A program made the translations under genes and the position numbers. From Aquimarina sp. (GTDB taxonomy: Bacteria > Bacteroidota > Bacteroidia > Flavobacteriales > Flavobacteriaceae), in NCBI GenBank assembly GCA_011524575.1, contig WTKB01000268.1, positions 1-15,448 of the forward strand: DNA of 15,448 nucleotides, in the 5' to 3' direction. The notes under the pieces are model-generated. The model ran no database searches, was not told where the DNA came from, and saw only the letters and a list, made by a program, of their open reading frames with translations. The stretch's first letter is position 1, and every line of letters starts with the position of its first letter. This document shows positions 7,558 to 14,281 of the stretch, piece after piece.

Positions 7558-8079
7558 ATGTCTAAAGATTTTAATAATAAAAAAGCCTCTTCCAGTTTGG
7601 TTGAGGCTTTTTTAAATTCTAAGCAAGAAGAACAAGTTGTAGCAGCTATTGTTGCTGCAGAAAAAGAAACTTCAGGAGAAATCCGAGTACATCTAGAAAA
7701 TTTTGATACCAGTTTTATCAAAGAACAATCAGGTGTAGATTTAACTCCTAAAGAGATGGTGTATCAAAGAGCACAACAGGTTTTTGAGATTTTAGAAATG
7801 CAAAATACCATGCAACGTAATGGCGTACTTATTTATGTAGCTGTAAACTTAAGGCAGTTTGTGGTATATGGCGATTATGGTATAAATCAAAAAGTTTCTG
7901 CTGATTTTTGGAGTTCCACCTGTAATGTAATAAGTAAGTATTTTAAAAATAAAGAGTTTTCAAAAGGGCTTATTATGGGGATCTCAGAAATAGGAACGGT
8001 TCTCTCTACCTATTTTCCATATAAAGAGGGGGAAGATATTGATGAATTGGATAACCAAATTTCTAGATTAGATGGATAA
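7558..8079 (+). CDS. TPM domain protein (soluble, short form)
   Basis: A 173-residue protein with one TPM (YgcG/Psb32-like) domain over about residues 23-155. The recognisable core is EKETSGEIRVHLE (35-47), the conserved helix around KEMVYQRAQQVF (65-76), and RNGVLIYVAVNLRQFVVYGDYGIN (87-110). It lacks a signal peptide, membrane helix and glycine-rich tail, so it is either cytoplasmic or exported by an unrecognised route. The ATG follows the LemA stop codon with no spacer, which suggests translational coupling. Its last 8 bases overlap the second TPM gene. A terminator-like hairpin (7579-7613) lies inside codons 8-19. Some TPM proteins bind calcium or act as phosphatases, but neither activity can be asserted here. 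Confidence 0.88.
   Translation: MSKDFNNKKASSSLVEAFLNSKQEEQVVAAIVAAEKETSGEIRVHLENFDTSFIKEQSGVDLTPKEMVYQRAQQVFEILEMQNTMQRNGVLIYVAVNLRQFVVYGDYGINQKVSADFWSSTCNVISKYFKNKEFSKGLIMGISEIGTVLSTYFPYKEGEDIDELDNQISRLDG
7579..7613 (+). terminator. terminator-like hairpin inside the first TPM coding sequence
   Basis: AAAAAAGCCTC at 7579-7589 is perfectly complementary to GAGGCTTTTTT at 7603-7613 around a 13-base loop. It has a GC-containing core stem followed directly by six T residues on the + strand, the form of an intrinsic terminator. It begins 22 bases after the lemA stop codon but sits within the TPM gene. It may be a partial terminator or attenuator that lowers expression of the TPM genes relative to lemA, or a coincidence of codon choice. 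Confidence 0.5.
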
Positions 8080-8881
8080 GCAGCTTTTTAAAACCTATAT
8101 GTTATCTTTTTGGTTGGTATTTTCTATAAGCATATTATCTGCTCAATTTACTATTCCAGAACCTCCAAAACCAAAATTTGGTCGTACTCGTGTTTCGGCT
8201 GTGTATGATTATGCCTCGTTACTTCAAAAAAATCAACGTACGGCTTTAGAAGTAAAATTAAATAGGTATGCTGATACAACCAGTACGCAAATTGTAGTAG
8301 CAACTATTGAAAGTTTAAAAGGAGAGGATATAGGTGTACTTACCCCAAAGTGGGCTCATCAGTGGGGTATTGGAGGTACAGCAAAAAAAGATAATGGAGT
8401 TTTTATACTTCTTTCTAAGAAGGATCGAAAGATATGGATTTCTCCAGGTTATGGTGTAGAACAATATTTAACAGCTGGGCAATTAGGAGCAATTACCAGA
8501 GATTTTATCGTTCCAGAGTTTAAAAAGGGGAGTTATTATTTAGGTTTAGATAAAGGAACATCTGTTATCATGGGGTTATTAAGCGGTACTTTTAGCTTAG
8601 AACCCAGTGCGACAAATGATGATTTTCCTTATGGAGTGCTTTTATTTTTTGGAATTTTAATTTTAGTAATTATTTTTTCTAAAAAGAATGGAGGAAATCA
8701 TCATAACGATAATGACCCGTATAAATCAATTATTTTAAGTAGAAGAGGACGAAGAGGTATGAACGGAGGGTTCTATCCTAGATCTGGTGGTTTTGGTTCA
8801 TCGGGTGGTTTTGGTGGTGGCTTCGAAGGTGGTTTTGGCGGCGGCGGCTTTAGTGGCGGCGGTGCAGGAGGTGATTGGTAG
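8072..8881 (+). CDS. membrane-anchored TPM domain protein (YgcG family)
   Basis: A 269-residue envelope protein. Residues 1-24 are a Sec signal peptide (basic start, hydrophobic core, predicted cleavage after SILSA). The TPM domain spans about 42-172, with VYDYASLL (44-51), the typical TQIVVATI (72-79), DNGVFILLSKKDRKIWISPGYGVE (107-130) and LGAITRDFIVPEFKKG (138-153). A single transmembrane helix lies at about 186-204. It is followed by a basic linker and a glycine-rich tail (231-269) made of FGG-like units ending in AGGDW, as in many YgcG proteins. The start overlaps the previous gene by 8 bases (ATGGATAA), a classic coupling arrangement. A later in-frame ATG at codon 10 would shorten but not destroy the signal peptide. 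Confidence 0.92.
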   Translation: MDKQLFKTYMLSFWLVFSISILSAQFTIPEPPKPKFGRTRVSAVYDYASLLQKNQRTALEVKLNRYADTTSTQIVVATIESLKGEDIGVLTPKWAHQWGIGGTAKKDNGVFILLSKKDRKIWISPGYGVEQYLTAGQLGAITRDFIVPEFKKGSYYLGLDKGTSVIMGLLSGTFSLEPSATNDDFPYGVLLFFGILILVIIFSKKNGGNHHNDNDPYKSIILSRRGRRGMNGGFYPRSGGFGSSGGFGGGFEGGFGGGGFSGGGAGGDW

Positions 8882-8952
8882 CTTTTGTCAATAGTCAAGA
8901 CTTTCTTTTAAATTCGTAATACCAATAGGTATCAATAAAATATTACATAATC

Positions 8953-9306
8953 ATGTCAAGAGATCAAGAGTTAAAGCTAAATTGGGATACCCTTGTAAGT
9001 AATTTGTCTAATCAATTTGCAGATGGGGATACTATAGATTTGGATGCTATTATTTATTTAGTAGGTGTTCAAGAGTTAGGGCTTATGGGTACTAAATTTA
9101 AGAAAGATGAAAAGATCAATCTAATGCATATTGCCATTTGTAGGCTATTAGAGCCTTATGGATATTATACTTTTGATTTTGTAGACGAAGATGGTTGGCC
9201 TCATTATCAAAAAAATGAAGATCTTCCATTTTTGAAAGCGGGAGAGCAAACCATATTGATGAAAGAAGCTTTAGTTGGTTATTTTAAAGCTACAGGATAT
9301 TTATAG
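8953..9306 (+). CDS. conserved-looking protein of unknown function
   Basis: A 117-residue soluble protein with no signal peptide or membrane helix. I do not recognise a domain. It is acidic, predicted mostly helical, and has an aromatic-rich central block, RLLEPYGYYTFDFVDEDGWPHYQ (104 or so residues from the end of the chain inward to about 65-87), which is the most likely conserved core. Codon usage resembles the neighbours, so it is probably a real gene. It begins 71 bases after the TPM gene, so it may belong to the same transcription unit or have its own promoter. It ends just before a strong bidirectional terminator and converges on holB. Confidence 0.75.
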   Translation: MSRDQELKLNWDTLVSNLSNQFADGDTIDLDAIIYLVGVQELGLMGTKFKKDEKINLMHIAICRLLEPYGYYTFDFVDEDGWPHYQKNEDLPFLKAGEQTILMKEALVGYFKATGYL

Positions 9307-9314
9307 TTTTACAG

Positions 9315-9360
9315 CAATTTTGTATTGAAATTACTGTGAAGTAATTTCAATACAAAATTG
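9315..9360. terminator. bidirectional terminator between convergent genes
   Basis: A perfect 21-bp inverted repeat: arms 9315-9335 and 9340-9360 around a 4-base loop. A and T runs lie in both arms, so it can serve both the rightward gene ending at 9306 and leftward holB ending at 9479. Repeat copy C now lies between this hairpin and holB. Confidence 0.8.
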
Positions 9361-9363
9361 GTA

Positions 9364-9479
9364 TTAAGAACTCGGATCACTTTAAAAAGATTTACATATC
9401 TCGATATGTGCATCATTTAATAGTAAACCAATAACGGCAAACTTTTGAATTACAGTTCGTATTCCCTTTAAACAAGCTC
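9364..9479 (+). repeat. palindromic repeat element, copy C (left-truncated, 116 bp)
   Basis: It matches the right two-thirds of copies A and D in the same orientation: TTAAGAACT, GGATCACTTTAAAAAG, the central CATATCTCGATATG palindrome (9404-9417), TTTTGAATTACAG, and the intact end TTTAAACAAGCTC (9467-9479). The left third, including its terminal repeat, is missing; the terminator hairpin at 9315-9360 stands in its place. The last base of the element forms part of the holB stop codon. Confidence 0.8.
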
Positions 9480-10627
9480 TAAGACTCTTTGGTGTGCAAT
9501 AACTTAGTGAGTTGTAAGCATAAATCTGTAAAAATAATTTTACTATTTGCATTACGTTCTAGATGTACTTGTGCTTGTTCTAGAGTTTTAAAAATATTTT
9601 CAATATTACCACTATGTATGAAAGGTGCAAAGTTTTCTAATTTGAAATTTTCTTTATCAGGGGTTTTATACACAAGTTGAGGTACCTTATAGTTTATGAG
9701 AAGACTGTCTCTAAAAGTTTTTGAGCAATACTCTAAAAAATCTTTTTGCATTTCTCTAGGTTTAGTCGAGATATTTTCACTCCATTGTAAAAGTTCTGAA
9801 ATGGTGCTTTTTTGCTTTGCTGCTTTAAAAGCTAATCTTACCCATGTTATAAACCACGTCTCAAAAATATCAGTGCTTTCATGTTTAATTAAATACTTGA
9901 GAGCAGTATTATAATCTCCTTGACTTTGAGAGGCAATTTGCATTGCTGATTGTAATTCAAGTTGGTGTTTATTTTGCAAATATGTGGTCATACTTTCCGT
10001 ATCAATAGGTTTTAAGTTAGTGCTTTGGCATCGTGAACGAATAGTATTGAGTAATTTATTTTGATCGGAAGTAACCAGTAAAAAAATAGTTTTTAAAGGA
10101 GGTTCTTCAATAAGTTTAAGAAGTTTGTTTGAGGCGGAAACATTAAGTTGTTCTGCATTCCATATAAGCATTACTTTATAGCTACCACTATGACTTTTAA
10201 GGCTGAGTTTTTTTGCAATATTTAGGGCTTCTGTTACTCCAATAAGTCCTTGTTTATTTTCAGAACCTATATGCTTACACCAATCTGAGAGTCCACTATA
10301 GGGTTGCTCTTGAATAAATTCTTGCCATTGATTTAAAAACAGATCAGAAGTAGGATTTTTTTTTATTTCTTTTGTTGTAGTAACAGGGTAAACAAAGTGT
10401 AAGTCTGGGTGAAAAACCCAGTTTTGTTTTTCAGGATTTTGTCTTTCAGGTGCTTTGTAGTTTACAAGCATCTTTGCATAAGCTAATGCCATAGGAAGCG
10501 TTCCATAACCAGATGTGCCATTTAAAATTTGTGCATGAGCTACCCTTTGATTTTTATAAGAGGCAATTAAGTAACTACAGATATTTTGATTACCTATAAT
10601 AGATTTAAAGTATGAAGAAGGAGTCAT
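9479..10627 (-). CDS. holB: DNA polymerase III subunit delta prime
   Basis: Clamp-loader subunit that helps load the sliding clamp at replication forks. The 382-residue protein shows the delta-prime pattern: N-terminal FKSIIGNQNICSYLIASYKNQRVAHAQIL (7-35), a degenerate P-loop GTSGYGTLPMALAYAK (37-52) without the GKT lysine, HPDLHFVYPV (73-82), the SASNKLLKLIEEPP block (164-177), and the SRC motif (198-200) used to engage the neighbouring ATPase subunit. The C-terminal helical collar follows. None of the five cysteines (17, 117, 200, 300, 370) falls in residues 45-75, where many homologues carry a four-cysteine zinc module. The TAG stop codon is formed at the junction with repeat copy C. The gene is divergent from pgk. 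Confidence 0.93.
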   Translation of the reverse strand: MTPSSYFKSIIGNQNICSYLIASYKNQRVAHAQILNGTSGYGTLPMALAYAKMLVNYKAPERQNPEKQNWVFHPDLHFVYPVTTTKEIKKNPTSDLFLNQWQEFIQEQPYSGLSDWCKHIGSENKQGLIGVTEALNIAKKLSLKSHSGSYKVMLIWNAEQLNVSASNKLLKLIEEPPLKTIFLLVTSDQNKLLNTIRSRCQSTNLKPIDTESMTTYLQNKHQLELQSAMQIASQSQGDYNTALKYLIKHESTDIFETWFITWVRLAFKAAKQKSTISELLQWSENISTKPREMQKDFLEYCSKTFRDSLLINYKVPQLVYKTPDKENFKLENFAPFIHSGNIENIFKTLEQAQVHLERNANSKIIFTDLCLQLTKLLHTKES

Positions 10628-10658
10628 GATTATAAGAGGGTTAGTATAGTGTTATATA

Positions 10659-10694
10659 TTGTTTTTTTCATGTGAATGATAAAAATTATCTTTG
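10659..10694 (+). promoter_or_regulatory. putative pgk promoter
   Basis: TATCTTTG at 10687-10694 matches the Bacteroidota -7 consensus TAnnTTTG exactly. A TTG followed by a T run starts at 10659, about 25 bases upstream, somewhat far for a -33 box. Transcription would begin around 10700, giving a leader of about 45 bases before the pgk start codon. This is the best forward promoter candidate in the holB-pgk spacer. Confidence 0.5.
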
Positions 10695-10745
10695 CTTATC
10701 TCAAGTAAGTGAAGTCTTGATGAAATATACTAAAAAGACATAGTT

Positions 10746-11933
10746 ATGAAAACAGTAAATGATTTTAATTTTAAAGGCAAAAGAGTATTAATACGAGTAG
10801 ATTTTAATGTGCCTTTAAATGCTGAATTTAAAGTTACAGATGCCACACGTATTCAGGCTGCTAAAAACACTATTATAAAAGTGTTAGAAGGTGGTGGTAG
10901 TGTGATTTTAATGTCGCACCTTGGAAGACCAAAAGGAAAAGATCAATCACTTTCTTTATCACATATCACCGAGAAAGTACAAGATATTTTAGGAGTTCAA
11001 GTTAAATTTGTACAAGATTGTATCGGTCAGGAAGTACAACAAGCTTCTGCAGATCTTAAGGCTGGAGAGATTTTATTACTAGAAAATTTAAGGTTTTATA
11101 AAGAAGAAACGGCAGGAGATGTTGAATTTGCGAAACAATTAGCAAGTATTGCAGATTTTTATATAAATGATGCTTTTGGAACGGCACATCGTGCACATGC
11201 TTCGACAGCTATTATTGCACAATTTTTTAAAGAAACGAAGTGCTTCGGTTCTTTATTAGCTAAAGAAATTGAAAGCATTGATAAGGTACTTACTTCTGGT
11301 CAAAAGCCAATTACAGCTGTATTAGGTGGTGCTAAAGTTTCTTCTAAGATTACAATTATTGAAAATATCTTGGATAAAGTCGATCATTTAATCATTGGAG
11401 GTGGTATGAGTTTTACCTTCATAAAAGCTCAAGGAGGTCAGATTGGAAACTCCATTTGTGAGGATGATAAACAAGAATTAGCTTTAGAAATTCTAAAAAA
11501 AGCAGCTGAAAAAGGCGTAAAGATTCATTTACCTGTTGATGTTATTGCTGCTGATGATTTTAGTAATGATGCCAATACGCAACAAGTGGCTATAAATGCT
11601 ATTCCAGAAGGATGGGAAGGTGTAGATGCTGGTGAAGCTTCAAGATTAATTTTTGATAAAGTAATTAAAGATTCTCAAACAATTCTTTGGAATGGTCCAT
11701 TAGGTGTTTTTGAAATGGAGTCTTTTGCTAAGGGTACTATTGCACTTGGTAATTCTATTGCAGAGGCAACTAAGAATGGTGCTTTTTCTCTTGTAGGTGG
11801 AGGTGATTCTGTTGCTGCGGTTAAAGAATTTGGTTTTGAAAATAGTGTAAGTTATGTTTCTACAGGTGGTGGAGCTATGCTTGAAAGTTTAGAGGGAAAA
11901 GTTCTTCCTGGAATTGATGCTATTTTAAACTAA
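10746..11933 (+). CDS. pgk: phosphoglycerate kinase
   Basis: Cytoplasmic glycolytic enzyme that transfers phosphate between 1,3-bisphosphoglycerate and ADP. Its 395 residues are the normal length. The N-terminal domain has the signature [12 protein letters not shown] (12-23), MSHLGRPKG (56-64) and the substrate-binding [10 protein letters not shown] (112-121). The nucleotide-binding C-terminal domain has [10 protein letters not shown] (192-201), [11 protein letters not shown] (313-323), GGGDSVAAV (351-359) and STGGGAMLE (372-380). All key residues are present. The gene appears monocistronic: it is preceded by a -7 element, and followed by repeat copy D immediately after the stop codon and then a strong terminator. 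Confidence 0.98.
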   Translation: MKTVNDFNFKGKRVLIRVDFNVPLNAEFKVTDATRIQAAKNTIIKVLEGGGSVILMSHLGRPKGKDQSLSLSHITEKVQDILGVQVKFVQDCIGQEVQQASADLKAGEILLLENLRFYKEETAGDVEFAKQLASIADFYINDAFGTAHRAHASTAIIAQFFKETKCFGSLLAKEIESIDKVLTSGQKPITAVLGGAKVSSKITIIENILDKVDHLIIGGGMSFTFIKAQGGQIGNSICEDDKQELALEILKKAAEKGVKIHLPVDVIAADDFSNDANTQQVAINAIPEGWEGVDAGEASRLIFDKVIKDSQTILWNGPLGVFEMESFAKGTIALGNSIAEATKNGAFSLVGGGDSVAAVKEFGFENSVSYVSTGGGAMLESLEGKVLPGIDAILN

Positions 11934-12087
11934 GACCTTGTTTAAACTCGCTACTTTCTGTAATTCAAAACTTTATGAACTTGGATCACTTTAAAAAGAT
12001 TTATATATCTCGATATACGCATCATTTAAAAGTAAACCAAAACCTTAAACTTTTGAATTACAGTTTGTATTCAGTCTAAACAATCTC
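11934..12087 (+). repeat. palindromic repeat element, copy D (154 bp)
   Basis: A full copy in the same orientation as A, with more decayed ends (GACCTTGTTTAAA on the left, TCTAAACAATCTC on the right). The interior is well conserved: CTTTCTGTAATTCAAAAC, GAACTTGGATCACTTTAAAA, the central ATATCTCGATAT palindrome and ACTTTTGAATTACAG. TAA flanks it on both sides (11931-11933 and 12088-12090), and the left TAA is the pgk stop codon. It would be transcribed as part of the pgk 3' untranslated region before the terminator. Confidence 0.82.
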
Positions 12088-12097
12088 TAACTCATAG

Positions 12098-12110
12098 AGT
12101 TTGTTTAAAC
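12098..12110 (+). repeat. lone repeat end after copy D
   Basis: GAGTTTGTTTAAA (12098-12110 region) matches the 13-base repeat end with one mismatch, starting 10 bases after the end of copy D. The DNA that follows is the pgk terminator rather than repeat interior, so it is a solo end or a remnant of a second, adjacent insertion. Confidence 0.45.
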
Positions 12111-12113
12111 TAG

Positions 12114-12169
12114 ATATATAATAAAAAACGTTGAAAATAGTAGTATTTTCAACGTTTTTTATTATATAT
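12114..12169 (+). terminator. pgk terminator, 26-bp perfect stem
   Basis: The arms 12114-12139 and 12144-12169 are perfectly complementary over 26 bases around the loop GTAG. The core AAAACGTTGAAAATA on the left is followed by a T run on the right arm (after CAACG). It lies 180 bases past the pgk stop codon, with copy D and a lone repeat end in between, consistent with later insertion of the repeats. Confidence 0.85.
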
Positions 12170-12346
12170 GGCTTATATTTTAAAGTTGATGTGATTTATT
12201 ACAGTAATTTCAAAGAAGAATTAGTATTATAGTAGTAATTTGTACTCTTTTTAGAGTTAATTTGTAATATATGATTTATCAATGCAAATTTTGAGTTGAT
12301 AAATTGATTAATTCTTAATAATAATTTATTGAGTTTGAGGTACCCT
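12170..12346. other. AT-rich leader region of the transglycosylase gene
   Basis: A non-coding spacer between the pgk terminator and the next start codon. It must carry the promoter, but no exact TAnnTTTG element is seen; two near-matches (TAATTTG, one base short) occur around 12237 and 12259. A 9-bp hairpin can form between 12274-12282 and 12296-12304 (ATTTATCAA with TTGATAAAT), possibly in the mRNA leader. Nothing else is recognisable. Confidence 0.4.
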
Positions 12347-14281
12347 ATGTTTATATCTTCGTTTTCTTTAGCGAGTAAATGGTTCTGTGTTTTAATGTTT
12401 GTTCCTTTACTTTCAAGCGCACAATACCAAGTAACCAAAAATAAAAAACTGAGTCGTAAAGAACGAAAGCGTCTTCGCAGACTGAAAGCGTTAAAATCAA
12501 CAGACACTTTGGTTTTAACTTCAGAACAGTTGGCTAATGTTAATAAAGTGTCATCTGGTCAAAAAAAAGACATACAAGCTCATGTAAATAAAAATCTTTC
12601 CATTTTTTTTTCTGAAAATGGAATAAAAAAAGAAGTGCCTTCTATAGCGTCTGAAGGTGTTGAAGAACAAAGTGTTGAGGTGATTAAGCATGATAAAGAA
12701 TTACCTTTAACAGAGTTTGTTTTAGATAAAAATATCATAGCAGACACGCTACAAGTTAATCGTTCTGTAGATCCCACTATAAATGAAACTTTATCTATTT
12801 CTACTCCTAGTGGTTTAGAGAAATCCCCTTTTATAGATACTGCTCCTAAACATACTTTTACGCCAACTTATAACAATACACAGGTTTCCCTTTCTGAGAT
12901 CGATCTTCAGTGGAAAGAAGAATTGACAAAGTTTTTTTATGAAGATCAAGAGTTTTTAGATGCCATTAAGGATCAAAGGTATTTAAGTAATTCTTATTAT
13001 TCAACGGATTTACCTACAGAGGTTTTACGTTCTCGATTACAAGAGTTAGACGCCAAGACTCCTTTTGATATGATTTATCATCCATCTTTAGAAAGTGTTA
13101 TTAAAGGATATTTAAAAGATCGTATCCATGTAATGGCTCGATTGAAGCGTTTGAGTGCTTACTATTTTCCACTTTTTGAAGAAGTACTTGATGCTTACGA
13201 TTTGCCTTTAGAATTGAAATATTTACCCATTGTTGAATCTGCTTTAAAACCAAAAGCAAAGTCAAGAGTTGGTGCAACTGGACTTTGGCAATTTATGTTT
13301 CAAACAGGTAAAATGTATGGGTTAGAAGTAAATTCCTATGTTGATGAGCGTATGGATCCTGTAAAATCCACTCATGCTGCTGCAAAATATCTCAAGAAAT
13401 TATACAGTATGTTTGGTAGCTGGGATTTAGTACTTGCAGCCTATAATTCTGGTCCTGGTAATGTGAATAAAGCCATAAGACGTAGTGGAGGACATCGTAA
13501 TTATTGGAATATACGTCCTTTTTTACCTAGAGAAACTGCAGGCTATTTACCTGCTTTTTTGGCAACATATTATCTTTTTGAATATTCTAAAGAACATGGT
13601 GTTGTCCCAGAAGAACCAGAACATATCTTTTTTACTACAGATACGCTGCAAGTGAAGTCTAAGGTTCAATTAGACGTTGTTTCTAAAGAGTTATTTATTC
13701 AAAAAGATGTTCTAGAGTTTTTAAATCCATCTTATAAATTAGGTATCATTCCAGCATCAAATACTTTAAAAGATTCCTATTATTTACGTCTTCCTATGGA
13801 ACAAATAGGGAATTTTTTGGCGAGACAAGATCATATTTATAGCCAAACTAAAAATGTTTTGGCTACTACTGAAAAGCCTTTACCAAAATTTTATAATTTA
13901 GATCAAAAAGTTAGGTATAGAGTACGACAAGGCGATTATCTTGGTAAAATAGCTAGTAAATTTGGAGTAAGTGTTTCTCAGATAAAACGATGGAACGGAC
14001 TTGGTAATTCAAGTATTCGTGAGGGAAAAACCTTGATTATTTATCCGAAAAATATAAAAAACCTTTCAAAGAGTACTTCTCAAAAAAATAAAAAACAGAG
14101 CAGTTCTGGGTTTGCAAATTTTTTAAAACGAGGAGTTTTGGGAAGTAGTTACCGTGTAGAGTCAGGAGATTCTTTGTGGAGTATTTCTAGAAAGTTTTCA
14201 GTTACTGTCGATGAGTTGAAGCAATGGAACAATCTTTCTGGATCAGCATTAAAACCAGATATGATATTACGTGTAAAATAG
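12347..14281 (+). CDS. MltD-like lytic transglycosylase with SLT and two LysM domains
   Basis: A predicted periplasmic murein hydrolase that cleaves glycan strands. From the chosen ATG it has 644 residues. Residues 1-25 are a signal peptide ending LLSSA before QYQ. A basic segment and a long low-complexity linker (about 33-180) follow. The SLT (goose-lysozyme-like) domain spans about 280-410 with catalytic E297 in PIVESAL, GATGLWQFM (309-317) and AAYNSGPGNV (364-373). Two LysM peptidoglycan-binding repeats lie at about 523-566 and 602-643, each with the RVxxGDxL pattern. A TTG six codons upstream (12329) is also in frame, but the ATG gives a better signal peptide. The stop codon is immediately followed by the next ATG, so the two genes form an operon. 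Confidence 0.93.
   Translation: MFISSFSLASKWFCVLMFVPLLSSAQYQVTKNKKLSRKERKRLRRLKALKSTDTLVLTSEQLANVNKVSSGQKKDIQAHVNKNLSIFFSENGIKKEVPSIASEGVEEQSVEVIKHDKELPLTEFVLDKNIIADTLQVNRSVDPTINETLSISTPSGLEKSPFIDTAPKHTFTPTYNNTQVSLSEIDLQWKEELTKFFYEDQEFLDAIKDQRYLSNSYYSTDLPTEVLRSRLQELDAKTPFDMIYHPSLESVIKGYLKDRIHVMARLKRLSAYYFPLFEEVLDAYDLPLELKYLPIVESALKPKAKSRVGATGLWQFMFQTGKMYGLEVNSYVDERMDPVKSTHAAAKYLKKLYSMFGSWDLVLAAYNSGPGNVNKAIRRSGGHRNYWNIRPFLPRETAGYLPAFLATYYLFEYSKEHGVVPEEPEHIFFTTDTLQVKSKVQLDVVSKELFIQKDVLEFLNPSYKLGIIPASNTLKDSYYLRLPMEQIGNFLARQDHIYSQTKNVLATTEKPLPKFYNLDQKVRYRVRQGDYLGKIASKFGVSVSQIKRWNGLGNSSIREGKTLIIYPKNIKNLSKSTSQKNKKQSSSGFANFLKRGVLGSSYRVESGDSLWSISRKFSVTVDELKQWNNLSGSALKPDMILRVK

Noticed and set aside
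1451..12087. CRISPR array or tandem repeat array
   Set aside because: The copies are far apart, occur in both orientations and have internal symmetry; no regular spacers are present.
12329..12346. TTG as start codon of the transglycosylase
   Set aside because: The ATG six codons downstream gives a typical signal peptide, and the extra residues add nothing recognisable.
12199..12507. Leftward open frame of 102 codons upstream of the transglycosylase gene
   Set aside because: It overlaps the signal peptide region of the transglycosylase antisense, has biased low-complexity composition and no recognisable features.
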